The notes under the pieces: generated by a model
Database searches by the model: none
Told to the model about the DNA's origin: nothing
What the model saw: the letters and a program-made list of their open reading frames with translations, nothing else
Translations under genes and position numbers: made by a program
Shown here: positions 1 through 8,156 of the stretch, in pieces
Layout of the letters: each line of letters starts with the position of its first letter
Numbering within the stretch: position 1 is the first letter of the stretch
From: CAYTZN01 sp964442495
GTDB lineage: Bacteria; Pseudomonadota; Gammaproteobacteria; Legionellales; Legionellaceae
Direction: 5' to 3'
NCBI GenBank assembly: GCA_964442495.1
Contig: CAYTZN010000016.1
Coordinates: forward strand, 1-49,385
Length of the DNA stretch: 49,385 bases

Positions 1-19
1 AAAGTAGGTCATTGCCAGG
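1..19 (+). rRNA. rrf: 5S rRNA, 3' end only (first copy)
   Basis: These bases match the last 19 nt of the complete 5S gene at 117-231 exactly and are followed by their own terminator. The window therefore opens at the 3' end of an rRNA operon. The rest of the gene lies outside the window. Confidence 0.85.
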
Positions 20-30
20 GTTTTATTCTG

Positions 31-55
31 AAAGCGGCTATATGCCGCTTTTTTT
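31..55 (+). terminator. Rho-independent terminator after first 5S copy
   Basis: An 8-bp stem (AAAGCGGC / GCCGCTTT) with a 5-nt loop runs into a continuous T tract. It sits 12 nt after the end of the partial 5S gene. Confidence 0.85.
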
Positions 56-116
56 ACATTGAATTTTAGAGACTGAGTGGCTATTCAAAAACCACACACG
101 TAACTAATCCTGTTTT

Positions 117-231
117 CCTGGCGACAATAGCCGTTTGGCACCACCTGATCCCATCTCGAACTCAGAAGTGAAACATTCGCGCGCCGATGATAGTGTGGGG
201 TATACCCATGTGAAAGTAGGTCATTGCCAGG
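117..231 (+). rRNA. rrf: 5S ribosomal RNA (second, complete copy)
   Basis: The sequence has the typical gammaproteobacterial 5S architecture: complementary ends (CCTGGC at the 5' end, GCCAGG at the 3' end), the CACCTGATCCCATCTCGAAC segment and the GAAGTGAAAC segment. Length is 115 nt, within the normal range. It lies about 98 nt after the end of the preceding 5S copy, so the rRNA operon ends in two tandem 5S genes. The ORF that can be read through this stretch is spurious. Confidence 0.95.
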
Positions 232-242
232 GTTTTATTCTG

Positions 243-268
243 AAAACGGCTTTTAGCCGTTTTTTTTT
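243..268 (+). terminator. Rho-independent terminator after second 5S copy
   Basis: The stem AAAACGGC / GCCGTTTT has a 5-nt loop and is followed by T residues. It closely resembles the terminator after the first 5S copy, which points to duplication of a 5S-plus-terminator unit. Confidence 0.85.
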
Positions 269-342
269 ATTTAAATTTAATTACACCTTTGTGACAACGG
301 TATGTTTTCTAACCAACCATCAAGTCTTGTAAACCCTTCAAG

Positions 343-475
343 TATAGTCAATTAAATTTTAACGGTTACGCTGCTTATCAGCGATATTTAGAAAATCTCT
401 ATGTTTATCGCAAAAGCCAGACACATCTAGACTTGGCTAACAAACAGCGTGTCATTTAAAATTTAATTGACTATA
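343..475. repeat. MITE-like element with perfect 20-bp terminal inverted repeats
   Basis: The 20-bp sequence TATAGTCAATTAAATTTTAA (343-362) recurs as an exact reverse complement at 456-475. Between them lie about 93 bp with no credible ORF. The TA at both outer ends would fit the TA target duplication of IS630/Tc1-mariner elements, so this could be a non-autonomous derivative or an internally deleted insertion sequence. A further 9-bp outer inverted repeat (TCAAGTCTT at 320-328, AAGACTTGA at 485-493) surrounds it. Transposon origin is inferred; the inverted repeat is directly visible. Confidence 0.6.
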
Positions 476-537
476 GAGAATTGTAAGACTTGAGGCTAAT
501 AAAGCTTTGATATGTTGGGTAGGTTGTTTGCGTTTTA

Positions 538-1632
538 TCACCTTAGTGTAGGATAGTCCGTATAGCCTTTTGCATCTCCGCCATAGAGTGTTGCTTTATC
601 AATAGTATTTAAAGATGCATTTAATTTAAACCGCTCTACTAAATCAGGGTTGGCAATGAAATCCTTTCCAAAAGAAACCAGATCAGCATATCCACTGGAT
701 ATAGCATCGATGGCCATCTCTTTTGTATAACCATTATTGACTATCCACCTACCTGTAAATTCTTTTCGTAATGCATGAAAATCAAATTCGCCAATGTTGC
801 GAGAGCCCCCGGTTGCACCTTCAATCACGTGGATATAAATAAGTTTTAAGCGATCGATTTCACGCACGAAGGAAGAAAATGTGTCCCACGGCGTACTGTC
901 AGTAATTCCATTGGCGGGGCTCATCGGTGATATACGTATCCCAGTGCGATGAGCACCAATTTCGCCAACAATGGCCGCAATAACTTCCATAGCAAAGCGT
1001 AGACGATTGCTTAAAGAGCTGCCGTAACAATCGGTCCGTTGATTTGAACCGTCACATAGAAATTGGTGAATCAGGTATCCATTTGCTGCATGTATTTCAA
1101 CGCCATCAAAACCCGCATTGATGGCATTTCTCGCGGCTTTTCGATAGTCCTCGATAATGCTTTGAATTTCATGTAATTCAAGGGCTCTAGGGGTACCAAT
1201 TTCTGCAAACTGCCCATTCCCTATAAATGTTTTTTGGCCAATAGGGGCAATGGCTGAAGGCGCAACTGGAGCCACATGGTTGGGCTGTAGAGACGGATGT
1301 GATATCCGACCAACATGCCATAATTGTGCATATATAGCGCATTTTTGAGCATGCACTGCTTCAGTAATCAAACGCCATCCAATAACCTGCTCGGGCGAAT
1401 AAATGCCTGGTGTCCAGGCATAGCCTTTTCCTGTAGGAGATATTTGTGTGGCTTCTGAAATAATTAGACCTGCACTTGCTCGTTGCGCATAATATTTTGC
1501 ATTGAGAGCATGAGGAACATCATTAACATGACTTGCACGACTTCGTGTCAGTGGTGCCATAACAATTCTGTTTCGGAGTGTAATATGGCCTAGCTGAAGG
1601 GGGGAAAACAGATAATCATGTTCAACATTCAT
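538..1632 (-). CDS. nemA: Old yellow enzyme family NADH:flavin oxidoreductase (NemA-like)
   Basis: This 364-aa protein has the length and layout of the N-ethylmaleimide reductase branch of the old yellow enzymes, FMN-binding TIM barrels that reduce activated alkenes, nitro compounds and other electrophiles with NAD(P)H. Visible family features are the N-terminal LRNRIVMAPLTRSRA segment, QLWHVGRISH near residue 103, and the substrate-anion site HxxNxY with H181, N184 and Y186. The phosphate-binding region near residues 298-325 includes the FGKDFIANPDL motif, and the tail GYTDYPTLR is typical. It is a single-gene unit downstream of the 5S genes and the inverted-repeat element. The cytoplasmic reductase class is firm; the physiological substrate cannot be told from sequence. 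Confidence 0.9.
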   Translation of the reverse strand: MNVEHDYLFSPLQLGHITLRNRIVMAPLTRSRASHVNDVPHALNAKYYAQRASAGLIISEATQISPTGKGYAWTPGIYSPEQVIGWRLITEAVHAQKCAIYAQLWHVGRISHPSLQPNHVAPVAPSAIAPIGQKTFIGNGQFAEIGTPRALELHEIQSIIEDYRKAARNAINAGFDGVEIHAANGYLIHQFLCDGSNQRTDCYGSSLSNRLRFAMEVIAAIVGEIGAHRTGIRISPMSPANGITDSTPWDTFSSFVREIDRLKLIYIHVIEGATGGSRNIGEFDFHALRKEFTGRWIVNNGYTKEMAIDAISSGYADLVSFGKDFIANPDLVERFKLNASLNTIDKATLYGGDAKGYTDYPTLR

Positions 1633-1717
1633 ATTTATGGTCTTTTATTAAAAAATCAATTGATGTCAATATATCTAACTTAGCACACTGATACACAACT
1701 ATGCCAAGTGTAATAAT

Positions 1718-2512
1718 TTAAGCGTCTAATTTATAACTAAGGGTCACAAAAAATTCGTTAGCTTGAAACTGTCCACTCCATGGAGTAAGCGTGTATAAAC
1801 TTATTTCCGTAGGCAAATCTGCTAAAAGGTAATTATTTGAGTCAAATCGCCCACCATTGTAGTAGCGGTAGCCAGCAGCAAGATTAAATACACAGTCCGT
1901 TAGTAGCTCAACTCCTGCAGAAAGTTGCCACGCAAAGGATGTGTTAAAATGATTCGCCATTAGACTGGCTATTTCATTATTTGTACGAAGGGAATTAAAA
2001 TTACTGACCGTGTTAAAGCTAACGCCTGCTCCTCCACCAAGAAACGGCTCAAGGTTAAAATGATCATGTACTTTTAGTTTTAGCTTGTTAGATATGCCTG
2101 TACCATGAAGATAAACGTTTCCCATCAGTGAGTTACTTTCAAAATTAAATCGTCGTGTTTTATTCCCAAGGGGGCTTGTGGTGCTCTGATCTGTTGATGT
2201 TTGAAATTTTGAGTACTCATAGGCAGGACGGTATATAAACTCTATGTCTGTGCTGATAAGTGGTGAGTAGTTATAGCCAAATGCTGAGGAGTAAACTGCT
2301 GTTTTGCTTAGTTTTTGGGAGTATCCCTCTGGTGATGAATCCCAAAAAATAGGGCTAGGGTTAATATGTGAGCTCATTGAGTAGCTGCCACCGCTGCCTA
2401 ATTTGATATAAGGCGTTGGTTTAAATGTGTCTATAGGTCCCATTGTTCCAGCCAAGCTAACGCCATTACTGATGAGAGATAAGTAGATCAAAATATTTTT
2501 GTATGGGAGCAT
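1718..2512 (-). CDS. Outer-membrane beta-barrel protein, paralog 1
   Basis: This 264-aa protein begins with a short basic, hydrophobic signal peptide (cleavage probably near SLAGTMGP). It continues as alternating aromatic/polar strands typical of small 8-stranded barrels such as the Opa/OmpX/Msp4 surface-antigen type. The C-terminus FFVTLSYKLDA resembles a terminal BAM-recognition strand with one extra residue. The next gene upstream is a clear paralog: TMGPIDTFKP, FGYNYSPLIS, GNKTRRFN and AGYRYYNGGRF occur in both. It is likely in the outer membrane; whether it acts as porin, adhesin or structural protein is not evident. Confidence 0.8.
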   Translation of the reverse strand: MLPYKNILIYLSLISNGVSLAGTMGPIDTFKPTPYIKLGSGGSYSMSSHINPSPIFWDSSPEGYSQKLSKTAVYSSAFGYNYSPLISTDIEFIYRPAYEYSKFQTSTDQSTTSPLGNKTRRFNFESNSLMGNVYLHGTGISNKLKLKVHDHFNLEPFLGGGAGVSFNTVSNFNSLRTNNEIASLMANHFNTSFAWQLSAGVELLTDCVFNLAAGYRYYNGGRFDSNNYLLADLPTEISLYTLTPWSGQFQANEFFVTLSYKLDA

Positions 2513-2631
2513 TTTTCTCTCGTCCTTAAGTTATAGAAATGTCGGTTGCTAAATAGGTCACGAAGTTTAGTTTTATTCTTGATGGTATTGAATGGTAATA
2601 ATTAGTTGGAGTTTTCAATGAGCTGAAGATA

Positions 2632-2660
2632 AGCGAGGCCATACACTGTATCGCCTCGCT
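2632..2660 (-). terminator. Strong hairpin just after the paralog-2 OMP gene
   Basis: Read on the minus strand, AGCGAGGC pairs with GCCTCGCT, and the intervening ATACA/TGTAT can extend the stem after a G-G mismatch. It begins 7 nt after the stop codon of the 271-aa barrel gene. No U tract follows, so it could be a transcript-stabilising hairpin or a weak terminator that separates expression of the two paralogs. Confidence 0.5.
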
Positions 2661-2667
2661 CAATAAT

Positions 2668-3483
2668 TTATGCGTCTAATTTATAACTAAAGGTTATAAA
2701 AAACTCGTTTGCTTGTAGTATCCCACTCCATGGAGTTATTGGGTGTAGACCTAGCCCGGTATTTGCTGCAGTGGCTCGATTGGCCAAGAGGTAATTGTTT
2801 GATTCAAATCGCCCACCATTATAATAGCGATAGCCAGCAGCGAGACTAAATGCATTATCGCTTAACAACTCAAGCCCTGCAGAAAGCTGCCAAGCAACTG
2901 ATGTTTTAAAATGATCTGCCATGGTGCTTGCGATTGTATTGTCTGTCAGAACTGAATGGAAGTTGCTAAGTGTATTGAAGCTAACACCTACACCACCACC
3001 TATAAAGGGCTCAAGGTTGAAATGATCATGCACATTGATTTTTAGTTTGTCAGACCAGCCTGCACCATGCAGATACGCATTCGCCATTAGTGAGTTGCTT
3101 TCTAAATTGAATCGGCGTGTTTTGTTACCAAGAGGATTCACGGTGCCTTGATCTGTTGATGTTTGGAATTTAGAGTATGAATAAGAAGGACGATAAATAA
3201 ACTCCATGTCTGCGCTGATAAGTGGAGAGTAGTTATAGCCAAACGCTGCTGAATAAAGCGCGGTCTTGCCTAAACTACTATTGTAACCCTCAGGTGTTGC
3301 ATCCCAAAAAACACTGCTCGCATTGTTAGCATTAATATGGGTATTCATTGAGTAGCTGCCACCACTGCCTAATTTGACATAAGAGGTTGGTTTAAATGTA
3401 TCTATAGGTCCCATTGTTCCAGCTGAGGCAATTCCACTGCTGAGGAGAGTCAAACCGAATAATATATTTTTGTGTGAAAGCAT
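2668..3483 (-). CDS. Outer-membrane beta-barrel protein, paralog 2
   Basis: This 271-aa protein has a signal peptide (hydrophobic stretch to about residue 21, cleavage near ASAGTMGP) and the same barrel sequence blocks as its downstream neighbour. Most differences are in putative loop segments, for example an inserted NANNAS-like stretch near residue 53 and a longer loop before the last strands. The C-terminus is FFITFSYKLDA. The two genes are in tandem with a 155-bp spacer, consistent with local duplication and divergence. No function beyond an outer-membrane barrel is claimed. Confidence 0.8.
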   Translation of the reverse strand: MLSHKNILFGLTLLSSGIASAGTMGPIDTFKPTSYVKLGSGGSYSMNTHINANNASSVFWDATPEGYNSSLGKTALYSAAFGYNYSPLISADMEFIYRPSYSYSKFQTSTDQGTVNPLGNKTRRFNLESNSLMANAYLHGAGWSDKLKINVHDHFNLEPFIGGGVGVSFNTLSNFHSVLTDNTIASTMADHFKTSVAWQLSAGLELLSDNAFSLAAGYRYYNGGRFESNNYLLANRATAANTGLGLHPITPWSGILQANEFFITFSYKLDA

Positions 3484-3702
3484 TTTTTCTTGTCCTTAAG
3501 TTAAAAATACAAATTTTTGTCATTGAAATTATTACGAGTGGTTATTTTTTATGATATGGTTTTTTTTTACAAGACTTATAAGGAAATAAATTATGGCTGT
3601 GCCATACATGACGTTTAATTGGACAAGCCTGGGAAATAAATACAGGAATGTGCTGTTTCATCTGTAATTTATTATGCCTTAGTTTAGCCGCACCTGATTT
3701 CT

Positions 3703-4137
3703 TTAAGGAGCCCAGCATTCTGGTTGTGTGGCAGTTTTTAAGTTGGTTTGATCAACGGTAAACATTGCACACGTGATATCTAGCGCTTGGGTGCCAATTG
3801 GCGTTGCCGTTAGTGTGTAGGTGGTAGCCGTTTGATTGCTTAAGGTAATTGTATAATACCCTTGTGGGGACGTTTGTGGAAAAGAAGTTAATGAAGGGCA
3901 AACGCCATTATAAGAAAAGTTTTGAGCATAGCACCGTTCTAAAATGGTTTGATCTTGGGTAAGTGTCGCCATCGCATCTGAGCGGTGGGATTTTAAAATC
4001 CAGGCCCGATAAGAGGGGTAGGCAATTCCTGTTAGAATAGCCACAATAACCATTACGATTAAAAGCTCTATCAATGTAAATCCTGTTTCATAGCGTAGAG
4101 TTTTTTGTAAGATTAAACGTGCGCTCTTGTATGTCAT
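3703..4137 (-). CDS. pilE: Type IV pilin-like protein PilE (minor pilin)
   Basis: This 144-aa prepilin carries the type III leader motif G|FTLIEL, cleaved by PilD after G19 with the conserved Glu at position +5, followed by the hydrophobic assembly helix. Two pairs of cysteines (CYAQNFSYNGVC, and C... ECWAP at the end) suit the disulfide-bonded C-terminal D-region of PilE. It is the last gene of the minor-pilin operon, 11 bp after pilY1, and its start has a good ribosome binding site (AGGAAAT). The 19-residue leader is somewhat long. It would be a membrane-anchored pilin subunit that helps prime pilus assembly. Confidence 0.9.
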   Translation of the reverse strand: MTYKSARLILQKTLRYETGFTLIELLIVMVIVAILTGIAYPSYRAWILKSHRSDAMATLTQDQTILERCYAQNFSYNGVCPSLTSFPQTSPQGYYTITLSNQTATTYTLTATPIGTQALDITCAMFTVDQTNLKTATQPECWAP

Positions 4138-4148
4138 TGTTTATTTCC

Positions 4149-7100
4149 TCATTGAATTTGCCACCAACCGGTTTGTCGGATGTTATTATTTTGGTTAATG
4201 ATAGATATTTGCTCTCCACCTGACATGGTGATAATTTGTACCATATTGTTATTTTTGTTAAGCCCAACGGGTGCTGGTGCGCTCGCCCAACCTGGGACAA
4301 GGCCTAACCCTACAGGGTTTGTGCCATTGTATACATCAGCCATCGTAAGCGTACCACTTTGATCAATATCCAGCTGAAAATTCGGGAAAGCACCGCCCGT
4401 TTTGTAAAATATATCAAGAAGCATGGAAGAGGCGACCCCACAAGGGGTTGCTGGTGGTGTATTTAGTGTTGCGATAAAAGCGCCATTAATGAGCTGTGGG
4501 TTTGTAATGACGCGCTGTCCTGGTATCGGAAGATCAGTGTACCAACCGAAAGTATTTCCCCAAGCAATGGCATTGGTTGTGGTGGTAAGGATGTCTTGTG
4601 GCAAACCTGAATTTGCGGTTGTGACTAAATTTAGGGTTTGTGATTGTAAATTATTTCGGTTAATCACCGTAGTAGAGTTTGGCCTATCCCATATGCCATA
4701 GATGGTTTGCGTTTGAGTGCTGGTTAAATCGGTGGATGTTAATAATTGGCCTGTCCCAAACATCACAAAAAGACCTGAAAATCGTGGATAGCTTGGATTA
4801 AGGGTTACCAAGGGTGTTGTTGTAATGGGTTGGATTGCATTATTGGCATCCCGTGCTTGAAATAGTCGTCGAGCTTGCCAAAGCAAAGGATTACTGCTGC
4901 CTACATCAATTACCCATAAGTTGCCTTGTAAATCACCCACGTACACTTGTGTAATAGGTTCACCTTGAAGCCCATCTTGTTGACCAAGCGCTACGGTTGA
5001 TAAGCCTTGCGGTAGCGTAGGGTTACATGAACCGGGCACGGCAGTACAAAGGTCTATCTTTCTAATAAGATGGCCATCTTGTGGATTAACAGCGTATACC
5101 ACCGCCTTGTTGTTAGGACTGTTGTAGCCATTTCCAAAAAAAGCGGCAAATTTCTTAGTATTGCCTGGGGAGTTGATAAGACCAATTTGGGGTTGGCTAT
5201 AGGTAAATCCCATATCAGCTTCAGTAAACTCCCAGAGTACAGCATTGGCTAGAGCTGTTTCTGAGTTAATGTTTTGAGGATCGGTAATATCAAGAGCATA
5301 AATACTTTTTCCTCCGGAATTTTGCCCACCCAGGAGAACGGTATGCCAGCTCGCATCAGCGAATTGAATATCCCCTGATTGAGGTGAGCCATCAACAAAA
5401 AACATATGGCTTTGGTTGTACAAGGGGGATGCAAGCTCGAAGAGGTTAGCAAATACCGCATTAGGGACGAAAGCAAATTTTTCGTTCCCCGTCGTTGCAT
5501 CGAAGGCATGTAACATACCATCATTTGCGCCGACGTAGATCATGGAGGGCCGACTTGAGTGAGCTTGTGAAAATGCAACATAACCTGGGGATGAGTATAA
5601 AAAGGAATTCGAGGGCTGTCCTACATAATTAGGTTGGCTATTAACCAAGTCTCCTAGGATGTGTGAGCGATTACGGAAAGCGCCTCCATTCCGTTTTTCA
5701 AGCGATGTGTTCCCACGAAGGTAAAGCAATCTATTGGCACCTAAGGCGTCACTTGGTTGTAGTTGGGCCTTTTGTGTGGCGTTAATGTTTGCCCATTGAA
5801 ATGGCACACCGCCTCCGGCTCCATTGTTAAGCAAAGGATCCCAGGTAGCAATGATTCTTGATACTTTAGCATCGAGTAAAGATTGGGCTGACCACATGAT
5901 GGTGTCAGTAGGAAAACCTGTGGTTGAATCCAGTGATATTTGGCTAATATTACCCGTCCAGTCTTGATATTTTTTGTCACTGGACGAAAAGCTTGCTTGG
6001 AACTCCACCGTTCCGACTTGAAGTTTAGTGGAGCTGATGGCTGCAGAAGTGGTTGATAAAGAACCGTTTTGGACAGATATAAGAATATTATTCAGCTCAT
6101 TGACCAAAGAAGTTGGATCATTTGCTGGATAATAATTGGTGGTTCCTCCAGCAAGTGCCATGGCTTTTAGGGTTGCCGCCGCATCAGGATTAACAGAAGG
6201 GTCAACACCGGCGCCAAGACCAATCACATAGGTTTGTATGTCTGCATTTTTTAAATTGTTCAATGATGTGAGGGTATCAGTCAAGGCTTGGTCATTGGTC
6301 GTGGCTAAAGTGCCATCGGCATTAAAGGTCGCCGTAACGCCATAACCAATGGCTGCAGCACTTCCTAAAGGAGGCCATGACCGGCCAGACATATCTAAGG
6401 TGGGTAAACCATCGGAAATCAAAATGACGTTTAATTGGGGTTTACAGCCTACGCTGGGCAATCCTGATAGGTAGGTTTTTGCTGTGGTTAGTAGTCCTGA
6501 AATAGGTGCTTGGCCGGCAATGGCTTTAATTTCAGTTGAGGTAATAACATTGGTTTCTGGTTTTAGAAGGGGTAAAAATTTATTGATAGCTGCGGTTATA
6601 CTGGCAGTGGTTGGGTTGGCGCCAGCAGAAGCCATTGGCACAAGCACATTACCAATAGTAGCGGATTGATTGCCTCCGTAACCAAAACCTCTTTGAGCAT
6701 ACATCACTTGGGGTGAGTAAGGCGCGAAGCCTGCATTGGTCGGGCCACTCGCAAAAGAGCCTACGGAAGGACTGGTATTGCGGTAAGTGAGCAATACGTT
6801 TCCACTATTGTAATTGTTTAATGAAAAAAAGGGCGGATAAGGCGAGGCAGGTGTTGGTCCATTGTAGGACATAAATATCCCTGGCTGTCCGCCGGCATAG
6901 AGAACATCGTTTATGGTGGGATCATCACTTGATGAACCAATAAGAAGGTATTGGTTCGTCGCCAAAACGTTGGATGTATAAACAGACGCTAGCGATGTAC
7001 AGTTAGATTTGATGTTTGCAGATGCTGTAAGATAATCATAACAAGGATTGGCCACGTAACGATTCCCCGCCAGTGGTGTGTTGGTAAATGTAAAACTCCC

Positions 7101-7646
7101 TGTCTGTGGCGACATGTAGTACACCCATGTCGTGAATCGATTAGCGCCACTAGTATTATAAACTTCTAGGGCAAAATCTGTGTTGGGCATGTAGGCTTCT
7201 ATGATGGCTTGAACGCCTGCTTTTGCAACATTAAGTCGGCTAGCGCCATTATCATATAGTGTTCCACTTAGATTCACGGTATAGGGCGCTTGTCCACTCG
7301 TATTGGCGGCTTGTAAGGGGGGAGTAAACCCCGCGGGTACAGTGTAGTTTAACGGTGAGCTTGAATTTTGAAGGCTACTAAAACCGCTGGATAACATTCC
7401 AGAGCCTAACATAATAGCGCCACTCAATGTTCCATCCATGGACTGGGAGTTACCTAAGGCAAAAAGTACGCGTGGGTGTGTGGGTACTGTGAGTTGGAGA
7501 GGGACTTTTGAAAGAACAATCGAAGGGGCCGCAAATGCCACAAAAGTGGGGAATTGGAGCGCTAAGGCAAACATGATGCACTCCGTGATAGGCCTTTTTA
7601 AGGAGGCTATATTTTTAGGTGTTTTAACATCATGTCGTGCGTTCAT
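4149..7646 (-). CDS. pilY1: Type IV pilus assembly/adhesion protein PilY1
   Basis: This 1165-aa protein matches PilY1, the secreted or pilus-tip protein that regulates pilus extension and retraction and mediates adhesion. After a signal sequence (hydrophobic to about residue 40) comes a von Willebrand-A-like region with the strand LNVILISDGLPTLD near residue 405. The C-terminal beta-propeller (from about residue 660) contains IYVGANDGMLHAFDATTG near 700 and VYVGDLQGNLWVIDV near 920. A late DxDxSGxxxxxD loop near residues 1091-1102 looks like an EF-hand or dockerin-type calcium site. The usual Asp-rich calcium loop before the VYVGD strand looks degenerate. The start is fixed by an AAAGGAG site 7 nt upstream. 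It lies between pilX and pilE. Confidence 0.92.
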   Translation of the reverse strand: MNARHDVKTPKNIASLKRPITECIMFALALQFPTFVAFAAPSIVLSKVPLQLTVPTHPRVLFALGNSQSMDGTLSGAIMLGSGMLSSGFSSLQNSSSPLNYTVPAGFTPPLQAANTSGQAPYTVNLSGTLYDNGASRLNVAKAGVQAIIEAYMPNTDFALEVYNTSGANRFTTWVYYMSPQTGSFTFTNTPLAGNRYVANPCYDYLTASANIKSNCTSLASVYTSNVLATNQYLLIGSSSDDPTINDVLYAGGQPGIFMSYNGPTPASPYPPFFSLNNYNSGNVLLTYRNTSPSVGSFASGPTNAGFAPYSPQVMYAQRGFGYGGNQSATIGNVLVPMASAGANPTTASITAAINKFLPLLKPETNVITSTEIKAIAGQAPISGLLTTAKTYLSGLPSVGCKPQLNVILISDGLPTLDMSGRSWPPLGSAAAIGYGVTATFNADGTLATTNDQALTDTLTSLNNLKNADIQTYVIGLGAGVDPSVNPDAAATLKAMALAGGTTNYYPANDPTSLVNELNNILISVQNGSLSTTSAAISSTKLQVGTVEFQASFSSSDKKYQDWTGNISQISLDSTTGFPTDTIMWSAQSLLDAKVSRIIATWDPLLNNGAGGGVPFQWANINATQKAQLQPSDALGANRLLYLRGNTSLEKRNGGAFRNRSHILGDLVNSQPNYVGQPSNSFLYSSPGYVAFSQAHSSRPSMIYVGANDGMLHAFDATTGNEKFAFVPNAVFANLFELASPLYNQSHMFFVDGSPQSGDIQFADASWHTVLLGGQNSGGKSIYALDITDPQNINSETALANAVLWEFTEADMGFTYSQPQIGLINSPGNTKKFAAFFGNGYNSPNNKAVVYAVNPQDGHLIRKIDLCTAVPGSCNPTLPQGLSTVALGQQDGLQGEPITQVYVGDLQGNLWVIDVGSSNPLLWQARRLFQARDANNAIQPITTTPLVTLNPSYPRFSGLFVMFGTGQLLTSTDLTSTQTQTIYGIWDRPNSTTVINRNNLQSQTLNLVTTANSGLPQDILTTTTNAIAWGNTFGWYTDLPIPGQRVITNPQLINGAFIATLNTPPATPCGVASSMLLDIFYKTGGAFPNFQLDIDQSGTLTMADVYNGTNPVGLGLVPGWASAPAPVGLNKNNNMVQIITMSGGEQISIINQNNNIRQTGWWQIQ

Positions 7647-7667
7647 TATTGAACTCCTTTTAACCTT

Positions 7668-8156
7668 CTACTGTTGGAGCTGTTCGGTACTTTGTAATAT
7701 CACCGGCGACTCACCACTGGCTCCTACAGCACGTACTGTAATTCGATACACCTGGGCGGGCTGGCTTGCACTTTGCCCTGGGCGAATAACAGACGGTAAT
7801 TGCTCTATTATATAAGCTGCTTGTGCATGCGAGCGTCCTTGATAGCTCCGAATTACTGCACTGGAATTGTTCCAATCGACAGTGGTCCAAATGGGAGCAT
7901 TATTGGCATCAAACAAATAGAGCCCATTGCTATTGGACAAAAATTCACTGGATGCAAAATTGCCTGCAATTAAACTATTCGTCGCTTCATTTAACGCTCC
8001 CTCTGCGGTTTGAAAAGCAATTTGCGCATCGGCACTATTTGCGGCTATATGAGTATGGGTACTGTTTTGGCTAATTTGTGCTACGGTAATAACCATTAAC
8101 ATTAGCATTAAAAGCAGCGTAATGATAAGGACAGATCCTTTTTCTAAGGTTTTCAT
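7668..8156 (-). CDS. pilX: Minor pilin PilX
   Basis: This 162-aa protein has a short basic start (MKTLEKG), then a long hydrophobic helix (VLIITLLLMLMLMVITVAQ) and the AFQTAEGALNEA segment typical of PilX N-domains. PilX is one of the minor pilins that form the priming complex with PilV, PilW and PilE and dock PilY1. Its start codon overlaps the pilW stop by 4 bp, indicating translational coupling. The small size and C-terminal VYRITVRAVG...ILQSTEQL strand pattern also fit the family. Confidence 0.85.
   Translation of the reverse strand: MKTLEKGSVLIITLLLMLMLMVITVAQISQNSTHTHIAANSADAQIAFQTAEGALNEATNSLIAGNFASSEFLSNSNGLYLFDANNAPIWTTVDWNNSSAVIRSYQGRSHAQAAYIIEQLPSVIRPGQSASQPAQVYRITVRAVGASGESPVILQSTEQLQQ

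Noticed and set aside
61..116. Possible tRNA between the two 5S copies
   Set aside because: The spacer is only about 56 nt and has no cloverleaf or T-loop motif.
135..332. 65-aa ORF across the 5S region
   Set aside because: It lies mostly inside the 5S rRNA gene and its terminator and reads as non-protein sequence.
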